In this document: one piece after another, positions 11,203 through 20,879 of the stretch
How the letters are laid out: each line of letters begins with the position of its first letter
Numbering within the stretch: position 1 is the first letter of the stretch
NCBI RefSeq assembly: GCF_000376425.1
Contig: NZ_AQWL01000003.1
Location: 89,894-153,893, forward strand
From: Thiobacillus denitrificans DSM 12475
GTDB lineage: Bacteria > Pseudomonadota > Gammaproteobacteria > Burkholderiales > Thiobacillaceae
Reading direction: 5' to 3'
Length of the DNA stretch: 64,000 bases
Position numbers and translations under genes: made by a program
The notes under the pieces: model-generated
The model's input: only the letters and a program-made list of their open reading frames with translations
Database searches by the model: none
Told to the model about the DNA's origin: nothing

Positions 11203-11868
11203 ATGCAGCAGCAACTCGATGTGTTCGTCGCATCCCTGACTTCTTTCTGGACGCAAATGGCGGGGTTCGTGCCGCAGCTGCTGGCAGCCATGCTGCTGCT
11301 GTTCGTCGGCTGGCTGCTTGCCAATCTGGTGCGCACCGGTGTCATGAAACTGCTCGACGTGCTGCGCTTCGACAGCCTTTCGGAAAAAACCGGCATCGAA
11401 GCCTTCCTCAAGCAGGGCAGCCTGGAGGTCTCGCTGTCACGCCTGCTGGCCAAGCTGGCTTACTGGGTCATCATCTTCATCGTCATCGTCACCGTGGCCA
11501 ACAGTCTCGGCCTGCACATGGTGGCCGACCTGTTCAACAAGATCGTGCTCTATATCCCCAACATCATCGTCGCCATCCTGGTGCTGGTGTTCGGCGTGCT
11601 GGTGGCGCGCTTCATCAACCGCCTGGTGTTCGCCTATCTCAACAACATCGGCGTGCAGGGCGCGCTCACCATCAGCACGCTGTCGGAATACGGCGTCATC
11701 ATCTTCGTGGTGTTCGTGGCGCTGGAACAGCTGGCGATCGGCACCACCCTGCTCACCGCCGCGTTCCAGATCGGCTTCGGCGCGATTGGCCTGGCGCTGG
11801 CCCTGGCGTTCGGCCTGGGCGGCCGCGAATGGGCGGCCGGGGTGATCAAGAAGCTGACCGAGAAGTAA
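11203..11868 (+). CDS. MscS-like / TM-helix-repeat small-conductance channel protein
   Basis: A 221-residue inner-membrane protein with about four hydrophobic helices (near 15-40, 78-105, 118-142 and 163-205) and the alternating glycine/alanine stretch IGFGAIGLALALAFGLGGRE near the C-terminus. That stretch resembles the pore-lining helix of MscS-type mechanosensitive channels and the conserved TM-helix repeat family. It lacks the large cytoplasmic cage domain of MscS, so gating function is uncertain. The ATG at 11203 is preferred over an in-frame ATG five codons earlier because a strong GGAGGAG site precedes it at the right distance. Confidence 0.75.
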   Translation: MQQQLDVFVASLTSFWTQMAGFVPQLLAAMLLLFVGWLLANLVRTGVMKLLDVLRFDSLSEKTGIEAFLKQGSLEVSLSRLLAKLAYWVIIFIVIVTVANSLGLHMVADLFNKIVLYIPNIIVAILVLVFGVLVARFINRLVFAYLNNIGVQGALTISTLSEYGVIIFVVFVALEQLAIGTTLLTAAFQIGFGAIGLALALAFGLGGREWAAGVIKKLTEK

Positions 11869-11938
11869 TCCTGCCGCCTGCTCGCGTTGCGGCTGACCCG
11901 CACCATGGTGGTTTTCAGCATCAGTCAGCGGCGCGGCG

Positions 11939-12058
11939 TCACCGCAGCATGAAAAACCAGGCCTGGCCGAAGGCCAGGGCCAGCGCCAGCCAGATCCCCG
12001 CCTTGGCCGGCTCCGGCGTGGGGCTTGATATATATCGTGGAAGATCGATGATGTGCAT
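11939..12058 (-). CDS. Possible 39-residue single-span membrane microprotein
   Basis: A short open frame in the 236-bp gap between the MscS-like and DksA-like genes. It encodes a polar N-terminus ending in PEPAKAG, then a hydrophobic run (IWLALALAFGQAWFFML) and a final Arg, the shape of a small single-pass membrane protein. No convincing ribosome-binding site is visible and no family is recognised. It could equally be chance. Nothing else was seen in this gap. Confidence 0.2.
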   Translation of the reverse strand: MHIIDLPRYISSPTPEPAKAGIWLALALAFGQAWFFMLR

Positions 12059-12104
12059 CCGCACAGTTCGATATCCGTTCCTCAACCCTGCTAAGCCTGA
12101 CGCC

Positions 12105-12512
12105 ATGACCAAGCCTGAAAATTCCCTTACCCAAGAACAGATCACGCACTTCGCACGACGGATCGACGCGCGCAAAAATCTCTTGCTCGATGAAATCAGG
12201 CAGGTGCTCGCGCGTTCCAGCAACGAGCACCAGGCCGATCTCATAGGCGGAGCGGGTGATTCCGGCGATGTGGCGGCCGCGTCCCTGCTGCGCGACATCA
12301 CCGAGGCCGAGATCATCCGCGACGTGGGAGAGGTGCGCGACATCGTTGCGGCGGAGCAGCGCCTCGCAGCCGGGGAGTATGGCGTCTGCATCGACTGCGG
12401 ATCCGCCATCCGCTACAAACGGTTGGATGCGTATCCGACCGCCAAGCGCTGCCTTGCGTGCCAGGAACGCCGCGAAAAATTACAGGCGCCTTCGCCCTAC
12501 ACGGGCCGCTGA
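12105..12512 (+). CDS. TraR/DksA-family zinc-finger transcription regulator
   Basis: A 135-residue DksA/TraR-like protein: an alpha-helical N-terminal half followed by a four-cysteine zinc finger, CIDCG (Cys93, Cys96) and CLACQ (Cys114, Cys117). Such proteins insert into the secondary channel of RNA polymerase to modulate initiation, often with ppGpp. It is shorter than canonical DksA (about 150) and lacks the coiled-coil tip DxxDxA motif in clear form, so it is more likely a DksA paralogue. The start is the ATG opening MTKPENSLTQEQ; longer frames upstream have no family support. Confidence 0.8.
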   Translation: MTKPENSLTQEQITHFARRIDARKNLLLDEIRQVLARSSNEHQADLIGGAGDSGDVAAASLLRDITEAEIIRDVGEVRDIVAAEQRLAAGEYGVCIDCGSAIRYKRLDAYPTAKRCLACQERREKLQAPSPYTGR

Positions 12513-12644
12513 CGGCAAGTCTCGTACACAAATGAAAGCGAACGGCAGCGCGATTTCACGGTGGCTGCGCGCCGGCTCGATGAGCGACGAGGGAAAACCC
12601 GCGAAGAACGGAAGGTGCAATGCAGGGGCAGAACGTCGGCCGCT

Positions 12645-13535
12645 TCAGCGCATGCGCGGCTTGCGGGTGTGCTTGTCCGGCACGCCGCGCGTCTGACGGC
12701 GCGGGCTCGGCGTCATTTCCGCCCATTCCAGCACGCGCGCCACCAGGTCGTCGTCGAGTTCCGTCTTCTGCCCGCGGCGCAACTGCGGCGGCAGCGCGAT
12801 CGGACCGAAGCGAATGCGAGTAAGCCGCGACACCGTCAGGCCGAAATGCTCGAACAGCCGCCGCACCTCGCGCTTGCGGCCTTCCTTGATCACCACGCGA
12901 TACCAGCGGTTGGCGCCCTCGCCGCCGGCGGCGAAGCAGCTTTGCAGCTGCGCCGGGCCGTCGTCGAGCTCCACCCCGGCCAGCAACTGCGCGATCATGT
13001 CTTCGCTCAGTTCGCCCAGTACCCGCACCGCGTATTCGCGCTCGACTTCAAAGCGCGGGTGCATCAGCTTGTTGGCCAGTTCGCCCGAGGTGGTGAAGAT
13101 CATCAGGCCGTCGGTGTTGTAGTCGAGCCGGCCGATGGCGATCCACTTGGCGCCGCGCAGCCTGGGCAGCGCGTCGAACACGGTAGCGCGGCCCTTGGGG
13201 TCGTCGCGGCTGACGATCTCGCCTTCCGACTTGTGGTAGATCAGGATGCGCGTGCGCTTGTCCTCGAAGCGCAGGTACACGCGGCGGCCGCTGACCTTGA
13301 CCACGTCGCGCGGTCCGACCTTGCTGCCGATGGTGGCGGTCTCGCCGTTGACCTGCACCCGGCCCTCGGCGATCCATTCCTCCATTTCGCGGCGCGAGCC
13401 GAGGCCGGCCGAGGCCAGCGCCTTTTGCAGGCGCTCGCCGGGGGCTTCGGGCGCGGTGGCCTGCTGTAAACGGCTCGCGGCGCGCCCCATGGGGGCGGTA
13501 GGCGAACGGCGGATGGGGGATGGGCGAGTGGCCAT
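12645..13535 (-). CDS. rluB: 23S rRNA pseudouridine-2605 synthase
   Basis: A 296-residue RsuA/RluB-family pseudouridine synthase. It has an S4 RNA-binding domain (ERLQKALASAGLGSRREMEE..., about 37-95) and the catalytic domain with the active-site aspartate in GRLDYNTDGLMIFT (about 138-151). A basic tail follows. It is translated from an ATG at 13535 lying next to the scpB stop; a TTG two codons earlier is possible. It forms the scpA-scpB-rluB operon that is common in betaproteobacteria. Confidence 0.93.
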   Translation of the reverse strand: MATRPSPIRRSPTAPMGRAASRLQQATAPEAPGERLQKALASAGLGSRREMEEWIAEGRVQVNGETATIGSKVGPRDVVKVSGRRVYLRFEDKRTRILIYHKSEGEIVSRDDPKGRATVFDALPRLRGAKWIAIGRLDYNTDGLMIFTTSGELANKLMHPRFEVEREYAVRVLGELSEDMIAQLLAGVELDDGPAQLQSCFAAGGEGANRWYRVVIKEGRKREVRRLFEHFGLTVSRLTRIRFGPIALPPQLRRGQKTELDDDLVARVLEWAEMTPSPRRQTRGVPDKHTRKPRMR

Positions 13536-13537
13536 AA

Positions 13538-14180
<643 letters not shown>

Positions 14181-14200
<20 letters not shown>

Positions 14201-15014
14201 GCAGCTTCACGTAGATGGGGGCGAACGGCTCGGCCTGCGTCACGTCGAGCAGGGTTTCCTTGGTCAGTTCCAGCATCGCGAGGAAGGTGACCACGAGTTC
14301 ATGCACGGTCGACGATTCCGGGAACAAGTCCTTGAATTCCATGAACTCACCCGGCGTCAGCCGCTTCAGGATGCGGCTCATGTGCTCGCGGATCGACAGT
14401 TCCTGGCGGCCGATGCGGTGGTGGGTGCGGTTTTTGGCGCGCGACAGGATCGCCAGCCAGGCGGCGGCGAGTTCCTCCGGATGCAGACTGGGCAGACGCT
14501 TTGCCGCCGCTGGCAGGAAGACGCTGACCGTGTCGAAGTCGCGTCCGGCCTGCGGCAGCGCGTCGAGATGCTGGCCGGCGAGTTTCATCTGCTCGTATTC
14601 CAGCAGGCGACGCACCAGCTCGGCGCGCGGGTCCTCGCCCTCGCCGGCCTCCTCGGCCTGCTCGCGGCGCGGCAGCAGCATGCGCGACTTGATGTCGATC
14701 AGCATCGCCGCCATCAAGAGGTATTCTGCCGCCAGTTCCAGCCGCGTCGCGCGCGCCGCTTCCACATAGGCCATGTACTGTTTGGTCAGTGCCGCCATCG
14801 GAATGTCGAGCACGTCGAGGTTCTGCTTGCGAATCAGGTACAGCAGCAGGTCGAGCGGGCCCTCGAAGGCTTCGAGAAAGACTTCGAGCGCGTCAGGCGG
14901 AATGTAGAGATCCTGCGGCAGCTCGGTCAACAGCTCGCCGCGCACCTTGATGACGGGTGCGGCGGGCGCGGCTTCGGCGGGATCGAGGAGCGCGGCTTCG
15001 GTCATGGCGGGCAT
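14181..15014 (-). CDS. scpA: Segregation and condensation protein A
   Basis: A 277-residue kleisin, ScpA, that bridges the SMC head domains. The conserved N-terminal [21 protein letters not shown] segment starts near residue 47, and [30 protein letters not shown]-type helices follow. The length is in the normal range. A second ATG three codons in (MTEAALL) is an equally good start. First gene of scpA-scpB-rluB. Confidence 0.93.
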
Positions 15015-15176
15015 TTTACCCGAGGGCGGGGGTGGTCGGCTTTTGCTGACATGCCAAGCCGACCGGTCCTTGCCGCGGCCGAACCAGTGACCCTCGATGT
15101 GGGCTAGATCAAGCGGGATGTGTTAATGCAAGACCTGACCCCAAGTCTTATCGTATGCACGTCCTTCCACGCAAGC

Positions 15177-15278
15177 TCATTTCCTGCGCTTGCGTGCCTT
15201 GGTAACAGCATCGGCAATGTCCGCATCGCTCAACTCCAGCTTGGCGAGCCTGGTACGCACGGAATCGGCTCCTGACGG
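15177..15278 (-). pseudogene. Open 33-codon tail in frame after the lon stop; coding remnant of unknown origin
   Basis: Directly after the Lon TAG stop the same frame stays open for 33 codons (PSGADSVRTRLAKLEL... ending KARKRRK) and closes at a TGA. The composition (amphipathic helix, basic tail) looks protein-like. It is either a C-terminal piece of a lost gene or a former Lon extension. Further on, at about 15127-15150, the text AATGCAAGACCTGACCCC resembles a widely scattered repeat I recall from other proteobacterial genomes; that recollection was not checked. The rest of the 264-bp gap between lon and scpA shows nothing else. Confidence 0.35.
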
Positions 15279-17654
15279 CTACCCGAACACCACCGCCGCC
15301 ACATCTCGATATCGCTTCGCGAAATGCACCGTCATCCCCGCGCGGATGTGATCGGGCAGCTTGTCGAAGTCGCGCCGGTTGGCTTCTGGCAGGATCAGCT
15401 CGCTGATGCCGATGCGGCGGGCGGCGATGACCTTTTCGCGGATGCCGCCGACCGGCAGGACCTGGCCGGTGAGGGTGAGCTCGCCGGTCATGGCAAGGGG
15501 ACGCGGGATCTTTTTGTTCTTCGCCAGCGACAGGAGCGCGGTGGCCATGGTGACGCCGGCGCTGGGGCCGTCCTTGGGGGTGGCGCCTTCCGGAACATGG
15601 AGATGCACGAAGCTCTTGTCGAAGAAGGTTTCATCCGCCCCGTAGGCCTTGAGGTGCGAGGCGACGTAGCTGTAGGCGATTTCGGCTGATTCCTTCATCA
15701 CGTCGCCGAGCTTGCCGGTGAGCTTGAAGCCGCGGTTCAGCGTATGCACGCGGGTGGCCTCGACCGGCAGCGTGGCGCCGCCCATCGCGGTCCATGCGAG
15801 ACCGGTGACGACGCCGATGCCGGTGATGGGCTTTTCCCGGGTGAACACCGGCTTGTCGAGGTAGGCCTCGATTTCCTTGACGCCGATCCGGATCGGCGTG
15901 GCGGCGCCGCCGAGGATCTTCACCACCGCTTTTCTGGCCACCCGCCCGAGCTGCTTTTCCAGGTTGCGCACGCCGGCTTCGCGCGCATAGCCTTCGATGA
16001 CGTGGCGGATCGCACCTTCGCTGATAACGAGCTGGTTTTTCTTCAGCCCTGCCCGCTCCAGCACGCGCGGCCACAGGTGATGCCTAGCGATCGCCACTTT
16101 CTCTTCGGTGATGTAGCCCGACAGGCGGATGACTTCCATGCGGTCGAGCAGCGCCGACGGAATCGAATAATCGTTGGCGGTGCAGATGAACAGGGTCTTG
16201 GACAGGTCGAAGCGCACGTCGAGATAATGGTCGAGGAAGTCGGCGTTCTGCTCCGGGTCGAGCACTTCCAGCAGCGCCGAGGCCGGATCGCCCTGATAGC
16301 TGGCGCCGATCTTGTCGATCTCGTCGAGCATGATGACCGGGTTGGCCGAGCCGACCTCCTTCAAGGCCTGCACGAACTTGCCCGGCATGGCGCCGATGTA
16401 GGTGCGGCGGTGGCCCTTGATCTCGGCTTCGTCGCGCATGCCGCCGACCGAGAAGCGATAGAACTTGCGCCCCAGCGCCTCGGCCACCGACTTGCCGATC
16501 GAGGTCTTGCCGACGCCCGGCGGGCCGATCAGGAGCAGGATCGACCCGGCCATCTCGCCGCGCATCGCGCCGACGGCGAGGAATTCGACGATGCGGTCCT
16601 TCACGTCGTCCAGTCCGTCGTGGTCGCGGTCGAGGATGCGGCGCGCGCGCTCGAGATCGATCTTGTCCTGCGTATGCACCCCCCACGGCAGCACGGTCAG
16701 CCAGTCGAGGTAATTGCGGGTGACGGTGTATTCCGGCGAGCCGGTCTCCAGCAGCGACAGCTTGTGCATTTCCTCGTCGATGCGCTTTTTCGCCTGTTCC
16801 GGCAGCGTCAGTTTGGCGAGTCGCTCATTGAAAGTATCGAGCTCGGCGGTCTTGTCGTCCTTGGCCAGGCCGAGTTCCTTCTGGATCGCCTTCAGTTGCT
16901 GGCGCAGGAAGAATTCGCGCTGCTGCTCGCTCATCTTCTCGTCCACTTTCTCGCGGATGTCGGACTGCAGCCGCGCCACGTCGAGTTCCTTCTTCAGCAG
17001 CACCAGCACCTTTTCCATGCGCCGTTTCAACCCGAAGGCTTCCAGCACGTCCTGCAGCTCCTGCTTCGACGCGGTGGTCAGGCTGGCTGCGAAGTCGGTC
17101 AGCTGGGAAGGCTCGTTGGGGCCGAAGCGGTTGAGGAAGAACTTCAGTTCCTCGGAATACAGTGGGTTGAGCGGCAACAGCTCCTTGATGGTGTTGATGA
17201 TGGCGATGGAATAGGCACGGATTTCCGAAGAATCAGGCCTGCCGGCCTCGTTCGGGTACTCGACCCTGACCTTGTAGGGCGCCGTATCCGACAGCCATTC
17301 GACGATGCGGAAACGCCGCACGCCCTCGGCGATGAACTGCATCTTGCCGTCGGAACGCACCGGATGATGAATCCGCACCACCGTGCCGATACTGTTGAAA
17401 TCCGCCCGCTTCACGTCGTCGGTATTGTCGAGCTTGACCACCACCAGCCCCACCATGTGGTGCTCGGTTTCGCCGATGGCCTCCACGGTCGGCAGCCACG
17501 GCGCCTCGTTCATCAGCAGCGGCAGGGTTTGCGCCGGGAAAAACGGTTTTTCGGTCAATGGCAGCAGATACAACTCGGGTGGCAGCGCCGGGGCGGTCGG
17601 CAGCTGCCTGTCGTCGGGGAGAATTTCACCTTCTAGTGCTGAATCGTTGGGCAT
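15279..17654 (-). CDS. lon: ATP-dependent protease Lon (second-type)
   Basis: A 791-residue Lon protease: N-terminal LON substrate domain (about 25-225), coiled middle, AAA+ domain with Walker [14 protein letters not shown] near 375 and Walker [12 protein letters not shown], then the protease domain with catalytic Ser698 (PKDGPSAGV) and Lys741 (GGIREKV), spaced 43 residues as in known Lon dyads. The ATG at 17654 is preferred to a TTG 14 codons upstream; neither has a strong SD. The divergent N-terminus ([16 protein letters not shown]) suggests a second Lon paralogue rather than the clpX-linked copy. A heat-shock-like promoter is seen upstream. Confidence 0.93.
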   Translation of the reverse strand: MPNDSALEGEILPDDRQLPTAPALPPELYLLPLTEKPFFPAQTLPLLMNEAPWLPTVEAIGETEHHMVGLVVVKLDNTDDVKRADFNSIGTVVRIHHPVRSDGKMQFIAEGVRRFRIVEWLSDTAPYKVRVEYPNEAGRPDSSEIRAYSIAIINTIKELLPLNPLYSEELKFFLNRFGPNEPSQLTDFAASLTTASKQELQDVLEAFGLKRRMEKVLVLLKKELDVARLQSDIREKVDEKMSEQQREFFLRQQLKAIQKELGLAKDDKTAELDTFNERLAKLTLPEQAKKRIDEEMHKLSLLETGSPEYTVTRNYLDWLTVLPWGVHTQDKIDLERARRILDRDHDGLDDVKDRIVEFLAVGAMRGEMAGSILLLIGPPGVGKTSIGKSVAEALGRKFYRFSVGGMRDEAEIKGHRRTYIGAMPGKFVQALKEVGSANPVIMLDEIDKIGASYQGDPASALLEVLDPEQNADFLDHYLDVRFDLSKTLFICTANDYSIPSALLDRMEVIRLSGYITEEKVAIARHHLWPRVLERAGLKKNQLVISEGAIRHVIEGYAREAGVRNLEKQLGRVARKAVVKILGGAATPIRIGVKEIEAYLDKPVFTREKPITGIGVVTGLAWTAMGGATLPVEATRVHTLNRGFKLTGKLGDVMKESAEIAYSYVASHLKAYGADETFFDKSFVHLHVPEGATPKDGPSAGVTMATALLSLAKNKKIPRPLAMTGELTLTGQVLPVGGIREKVIAARRIGISELILPEANRRDFDKLPDHIRAGMTVHFAKRYRDVAAVVFG

Positions 17655-17747
17655 GGTCTGGGTATCTGATCCGGGGACAAGGTTGGGGTAGGTCAACGCA
17701 CATTTGACCGCAGTGGCGGAATCAACGTTAACACGTCACCCTAGGCA

Positions 17748-17775
17748 GTATCGTGCCTATCCGCCCGTTTTCAAG
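17748..17775 (-). promoter_or_regulatory. Candidate sigma32 (heat-shock) promoter of lon
   Basis: On the minus strand CTTGAAA (17775-17769), an exact match to the sigma32 -35 box, is followed after 13 bp by CACGATAC (17755-17748), a partial match to the CCCCATNT -10. It overlaps the motD stop codon and lies about 90 bp before the lon start. Lon is a known heat-shock protease, so the site makes sense. Confidence 0.45.
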
Positions 17776-18547
17776 GGCGGAGCTGAGCAGGCCGTACCGG
17801 AATTTCCTTGACCGTATCCGGCAGGCCGGACAGGATCATCAGTTCGACCCGACGGTTGCGCGCACGTCCCTGCGCCGTGTCGTTGGGGGCAATCGGCTGG
17901 CTGGCCTCGCGTCCGATGGCCGACAGGCGCGCCGGGGTGATGCCGTTGTCGGCCAGCAGGCGCACCACGCTGGTGGCGCGCACCGCCGACAATTCCCAGT
18001 TGGAGGCAAAAATCGGGTTGCTGATCGGCATGACGTCGGTATGGCCGGTGATTTCCAGCTTGAACGGCTCGTTCCGCAGGCGCTCCGCCACTGCACGCAA
18101 TACCGCCAGCGATTTCGCCTCGAGTTCGGCACGGCCGGGGGCAAACAGCACGTTGGCATTGATTTCGATGCTGACGCCGCGGCGGCTCTGCGTCACCCGC
18201 ACCTTGCCCTCCTTCACCAGCGGCGCCATCACATCGAGCAGGCTGCTCGCCACCTCGGTCATGTGCGCCTGTTCCTCGATCGCCTGCTGCTGTTTCAGGG
18301 TGCGCTGCCTGACTTCCGCAGGCAAGGCCTCTCTTGCCGGTTGCGGCATCGGCGCCTCGCTTGCCGGCGTCTTGCCGAACGCATCGCCGAGCGAGCCGGC
18401 CAGGACGCGCAATTTGTTCTCGTTGACCGCCGAGATCGCGTACATCACCACGAAGAAGGCAAACAGCAGGGTAATGAAGTCGGCATACGAAATCAGCCAG
18501 CGGTCGTGATTGTCGTGGTCGGAGACGATGCGCCGCCGTCTGCGCAT
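17771..18547 (-). CDS. motD: Flagellar motor protein MotD (MotB-like, second stator)
   Basis: A 258-residue MotB-family stator protein: a basic N-terminus, one transmembrane helix with the proton-conducting aspartate (WLISYADFITLLFAFFVVMY, about 17-36; Asp23), a linker, and a C-terminal OmpA-like peptidoglycan-binding domain with ITGHTDVMPISNPIFASNWELS near residue 163. The start overlaps the motC stop (TAATG). A separate motA/motB pair lies at 25.5-27.3 kb, so this cell has two stator sets, as in pseudomonads. Confidence 0.9.
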   Translation of the reverse strand: MRRRRRIVSDHDNHDRWLISYADFITLLFAFFVVMYAISAVNENKLRVLAGSLGDAFGKTPASEAPMPQPAREALPAEVRQRTLKQQQAIEEQAHMTEVASSLLDVMAPLVKEGKVRVTQSRRGVSIEINANVLFAPGRAELEAKSLAVLRAVAERLRNEPFKLEITGHTDVMPISNPIFASNWELSAVRATSVVRLLADNGITPARLSAIGREASQPIAPNDTAQGRARNRRVELMILSGLPDTVKEIPVRPAQLRP

Positions 18548-19284
18548 TACAAATATCCTTTGAGGCGCGCCTCGATGATGCGCGGATTGTCACCCTGGGC
18601 AATGCCGATGAGACCGTCGCAAACGATTTCGCGCTCGGCGACCCGGCGGGCAATCGTGAACTTGATCTTGTTGGCGATCGGCAAAAACACCAGGTTGGCC
18701 AGGCCAACACCGTAGATGGTGGCGACGAAGGCGACCGCGATGCCGGTACCCAGCTTGCCGGGATCGGACAGGTTTTCCATGACATGGATCAGACCTATCA
18801 CCGCACCCAGGATGCCGAGCGTGGGCGCATAGCCGCCCGCCGCTTCCCATACCCGCGCGGCCTGCCGCTCGGCCGTCTCGAAACCGACGATCTGCACGTC
18901 GAGCGTGTCGCGCAGCTTGGCCGCATCGGCGCCGTCGATCAGCAATTGCAGCCCGGTTTTCTGGAACGGATCGCGCGTCATGTTGAGGTATTTTTCCAGC
19001 GCCAGCGCACCGTCCTGACGCGCGGTGTGCGACCACTGGACGACGCGGCGGATCAGCGCCTCGGCCTCCGACCCGGGCGGCCGGAAAGCCCACTTCGCCA
19101 TGCGCACGCCCTTCATGAAAACCGGCAAGGGATGATGCAGCAGCACCGCAGCCAGGGTTCCGATCACCACGATGACGAAAGCGGCCGGCTGCAGGAACAG
19201 GCCGATCTGCCCGCCTTCCATCGCCTGGCCGCCGAGAATGGCGGCAACCGCCAGGACCAGCCCGATCAGACTGCCGCGATCCAT
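18547..19284 (-). CDS. motC: Flagellar motor protein MotC (MotA-like, second stator)
   Basis: A 245-residue MotA/ExbB-like four-helix inner-membrane protein. It shows the MotA hallmark LGAVIGLIHVMENLSDPGKLG near residues 158-178 and the preceding GGYAPTLGI. It pairs with MotD to form a stator unit that turns ion flow into torque. Its first 18 bp overlap the fliA 3' end. The order flhF-flhG-fliA-motC-motD is the usual one in gamma- and betaproteobacteria with this stator. Confidence 0.9.
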   Translation of the reverse strand: MDRGSLIGLVLAVAAILGGQAMEGGQIGLFLQPAAFVIVVIGTLAAVLLHHPLPVFMKGVRMAKWAFRPPGSEAEALIRRVVQWSHTARQDGALALEKYLNMTRDPFQKTGLQLLIDGADAAKLRDTLDVQIVGFETAERQAARVWEAAGGYAPTLGILGAVIGLIHVMENLSDPGKLGTGIAVAFVATIYGVGLANLVFLPIANKIKFTIARRVAEREIVCDGLIGIAQGDNPRIIEARLKGYL

Positions 19285-19997
19285 GCGTCTTCCTTCAGCT
19301 TGGTGCGCAGCCGCGCGATGGCCTGGCCGTGCAGCTGGCAGATGCGGGATTCGCTGACGCCGAACACTTCGCTGATCTCGCGCAGATTGAGTTCCTGTTC
19401 GTAATACAGCGACATCAGCAGTTGTTCGCGCTCGGGCAGGTTTTCGATGCCGGCGATGATGCAGGCGCGCAGGTTGGCGTCGAGCAGCTGCGGCAGCGGC
19501 ATGCTGGTCTCGTTCGCCGACTGCTTGTCGAGGAAGGAGTCGTCTTCGTCGGATTCGCCGAAATCCTCGAAATACAGCAGCTGGTGGCCGCGCGCATCGC
19601 CCAGCATGGCCTGGTATTCGGCCAGCGGGACTTTCATCGACGCGGCGATTTCGGTTTCGCTGGGCTGCCGTCCCAGCTGGTGCTGCAAGACGCCGATGGC
19701 CTGTTCGATCTTGCGCATCGACTGCCGCGCGCTGCGCGGCAACCAGTCGGACTGGCGCAATTCGTCGATCATCGAGCCGCGGATACGCTGGATCGCGTAG
19801 GCCTCGAACTGCGCGCTCTGCGCCTCATCGTAGCGGCTGACGGCATCGAGCAGGCCGATCATGCCGGCCTGCACCAGGTCGTCTTCCTCCACGCTGGGCG
19901 GCAGCCGGCCCATCATGTGATGCGCCAGCCGTTTGACCATGGGCATGTATTGCGCGAGCAGGTCGCTCTTCTCGCTTTTGCCGGTTGCGGTGTACAT
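19266..19997 (-). CDS. fliA: Flagellar sigma factor sigma28
   Basis: A 243-residue sigma28. Region 2 contains VKRLAHHMMGRLPPSVEEDDLVQAG (about 19-43) and the YAIQRIRGSMIDELRQSDWLPRS promoter-melting segment; region 4 ends with LREISEVFGVSESRICQLHGQAI near the C-terminus, an HTH for -35 recognition. It transcribes late flagellar genes such as stators and flagellin and is normally held by FlgM. A matching sigma28-type promoter is found before motA in this window. Confidence 0.95.
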   Translation of the reverse strand: MYTATGKSEKSDLLAQYMPMVKRLAHHMMGRLPPSVEEDDLVQAGMIGLLDAVSRYDEAQSAQFEAYAIQRIRGSMIDELRQSDWLPRSARQSMRKIEQAIGVLQHQLGRQPSETEIAASMKVPLAEYQAMLGDARGHQLLYFEDFGESDEDDSFLDKQSANETSMPLPQLLDANLRACIIAGIENLPEREQLLMSLYYEQELNLREISEVFGVSESRICQLHGQAIARLRTKLKEDAWIAAV

Positions 19998-20000
19998 GCC

Positions 20001-20879
20001 CTACCTCCTGCAGGCTTCCATCATGCGGCTGCCCTGGATCACGCGCTGCATGAACCCGCCGACATTGCCCAGGCCGGCCTGCTGCGGCCAGCGCAGCAGG
20101 CCATCGGCCAGCTTGCGGAACTGCGAGGTGGACTGGGCGACGGGAAAAGCATCCACCACGGAAGTGCGCAGGTGGCCGGCGCGGCTCAAGCGCTCGTCCA
20201 GCGGGATATAGCCGAGGTAATCGACCGATACGCCCAGATAGCGCTCGGCAGTTTGGGCGAAATTGCGCGCCACCGCCTGCGCCTGCTCAGGCGATTCCAT
20301 GCGGTTGAGCAGCAGGCGGAACTGGCGCTTGCCGAAATTGTGCGCCAGCCGCTTGACCAGGGTATAGCCTTGGGTGATCGCCGTGTTGCCGGGCGGCAGC
20401 ACCACCATGATTTCGGAGGCGGCAAGTCCCAGTGGCAAGGCATCCGGATCGGTGGCCTCTTCCATGTCCACCAGCACCACATCGACACCACATTGCAGGC
20501 GGTTGAAGCTCTGCGCCAGCCATTCCTGATCGCGTTCGGACAGCTGCCCCAGCCGGTTGAAGCAGCCGCCGATCGGCAGCACCTGCACGTTGTCGGGGCC
20601 GTCGAGCATCAGCGCATCCAGGGTGCAGCGCCTTTCCAGCACGTCCGCCACGTCGAAGCGTGGCGTCAACCCCAGGGCGGCGCAGGCGCCGTGGCCGTGC
20701 CGGTCCTGGTCGACAATAAGCACGTCGCGCCCGGAGCGGGCCAATGCCACCGCCAGATTGGCGGTTGCGGCGGTCTTGCCTGCCCCCTTCTGCCCCGACA
20801 TCACGGTAATGACCTGAAACCCGCCCTGCCCCAGCAGACGGCGCAGCCCGGCGGCCTGATCGCTGACGAACTTATCCAA
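20001..20879 (-). CDS. flhG: Flagellar number regulator FlhG (MinD-like ATPase)
   Basis: A 292-residue ParA/MinD-family ATPase (FlhG/FleN) that limits flagellar number by acting on FlhF and, in some species, on the master regulator. The deviant Walker A SGQKGAGKTAATANLAVAL lies near residues 28-46, and DVVLVDMEEATDPDALPL corresponds to the switch region. The start is a TTG overlapping the flhF stop (TTGGATAA). Overlap and order with flhF and fliA confirm identity. Confidence 0.9.
   Translation of the reverse strand: MDKFVSDQAAGLRRLLGQGGFQVITVMSGQKGAGKTAATANLAVALARSGRDVLIVDQDRHGHGACAALGLTPRFDVADVLERRCTLDALMLDGPDNVQVLPIGGCFNRLGQLSERDQEWLAQSFNRLQCGVDVVLVDMEEATDPDALPLGLAASEIMVVLPPGNTAITQGYTLVKRLAHNFGKRQFRLLLNRMESPEQAQAVARNFAQTAERYLGVSVDYLGYIPLDERLSRAGHLRTSVVDAFPVAQSTSQFRKLADGLLRWPQQAGLGNVGGFMQRVIQGSRMMEACRR

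Noticed and set aside
15744-17636. 630-codon plus-strand frame opposite lon
   Set aside because: Pure shadow of Lon, whose Walker and Ser/Lys motifs are complete on the minus strand.
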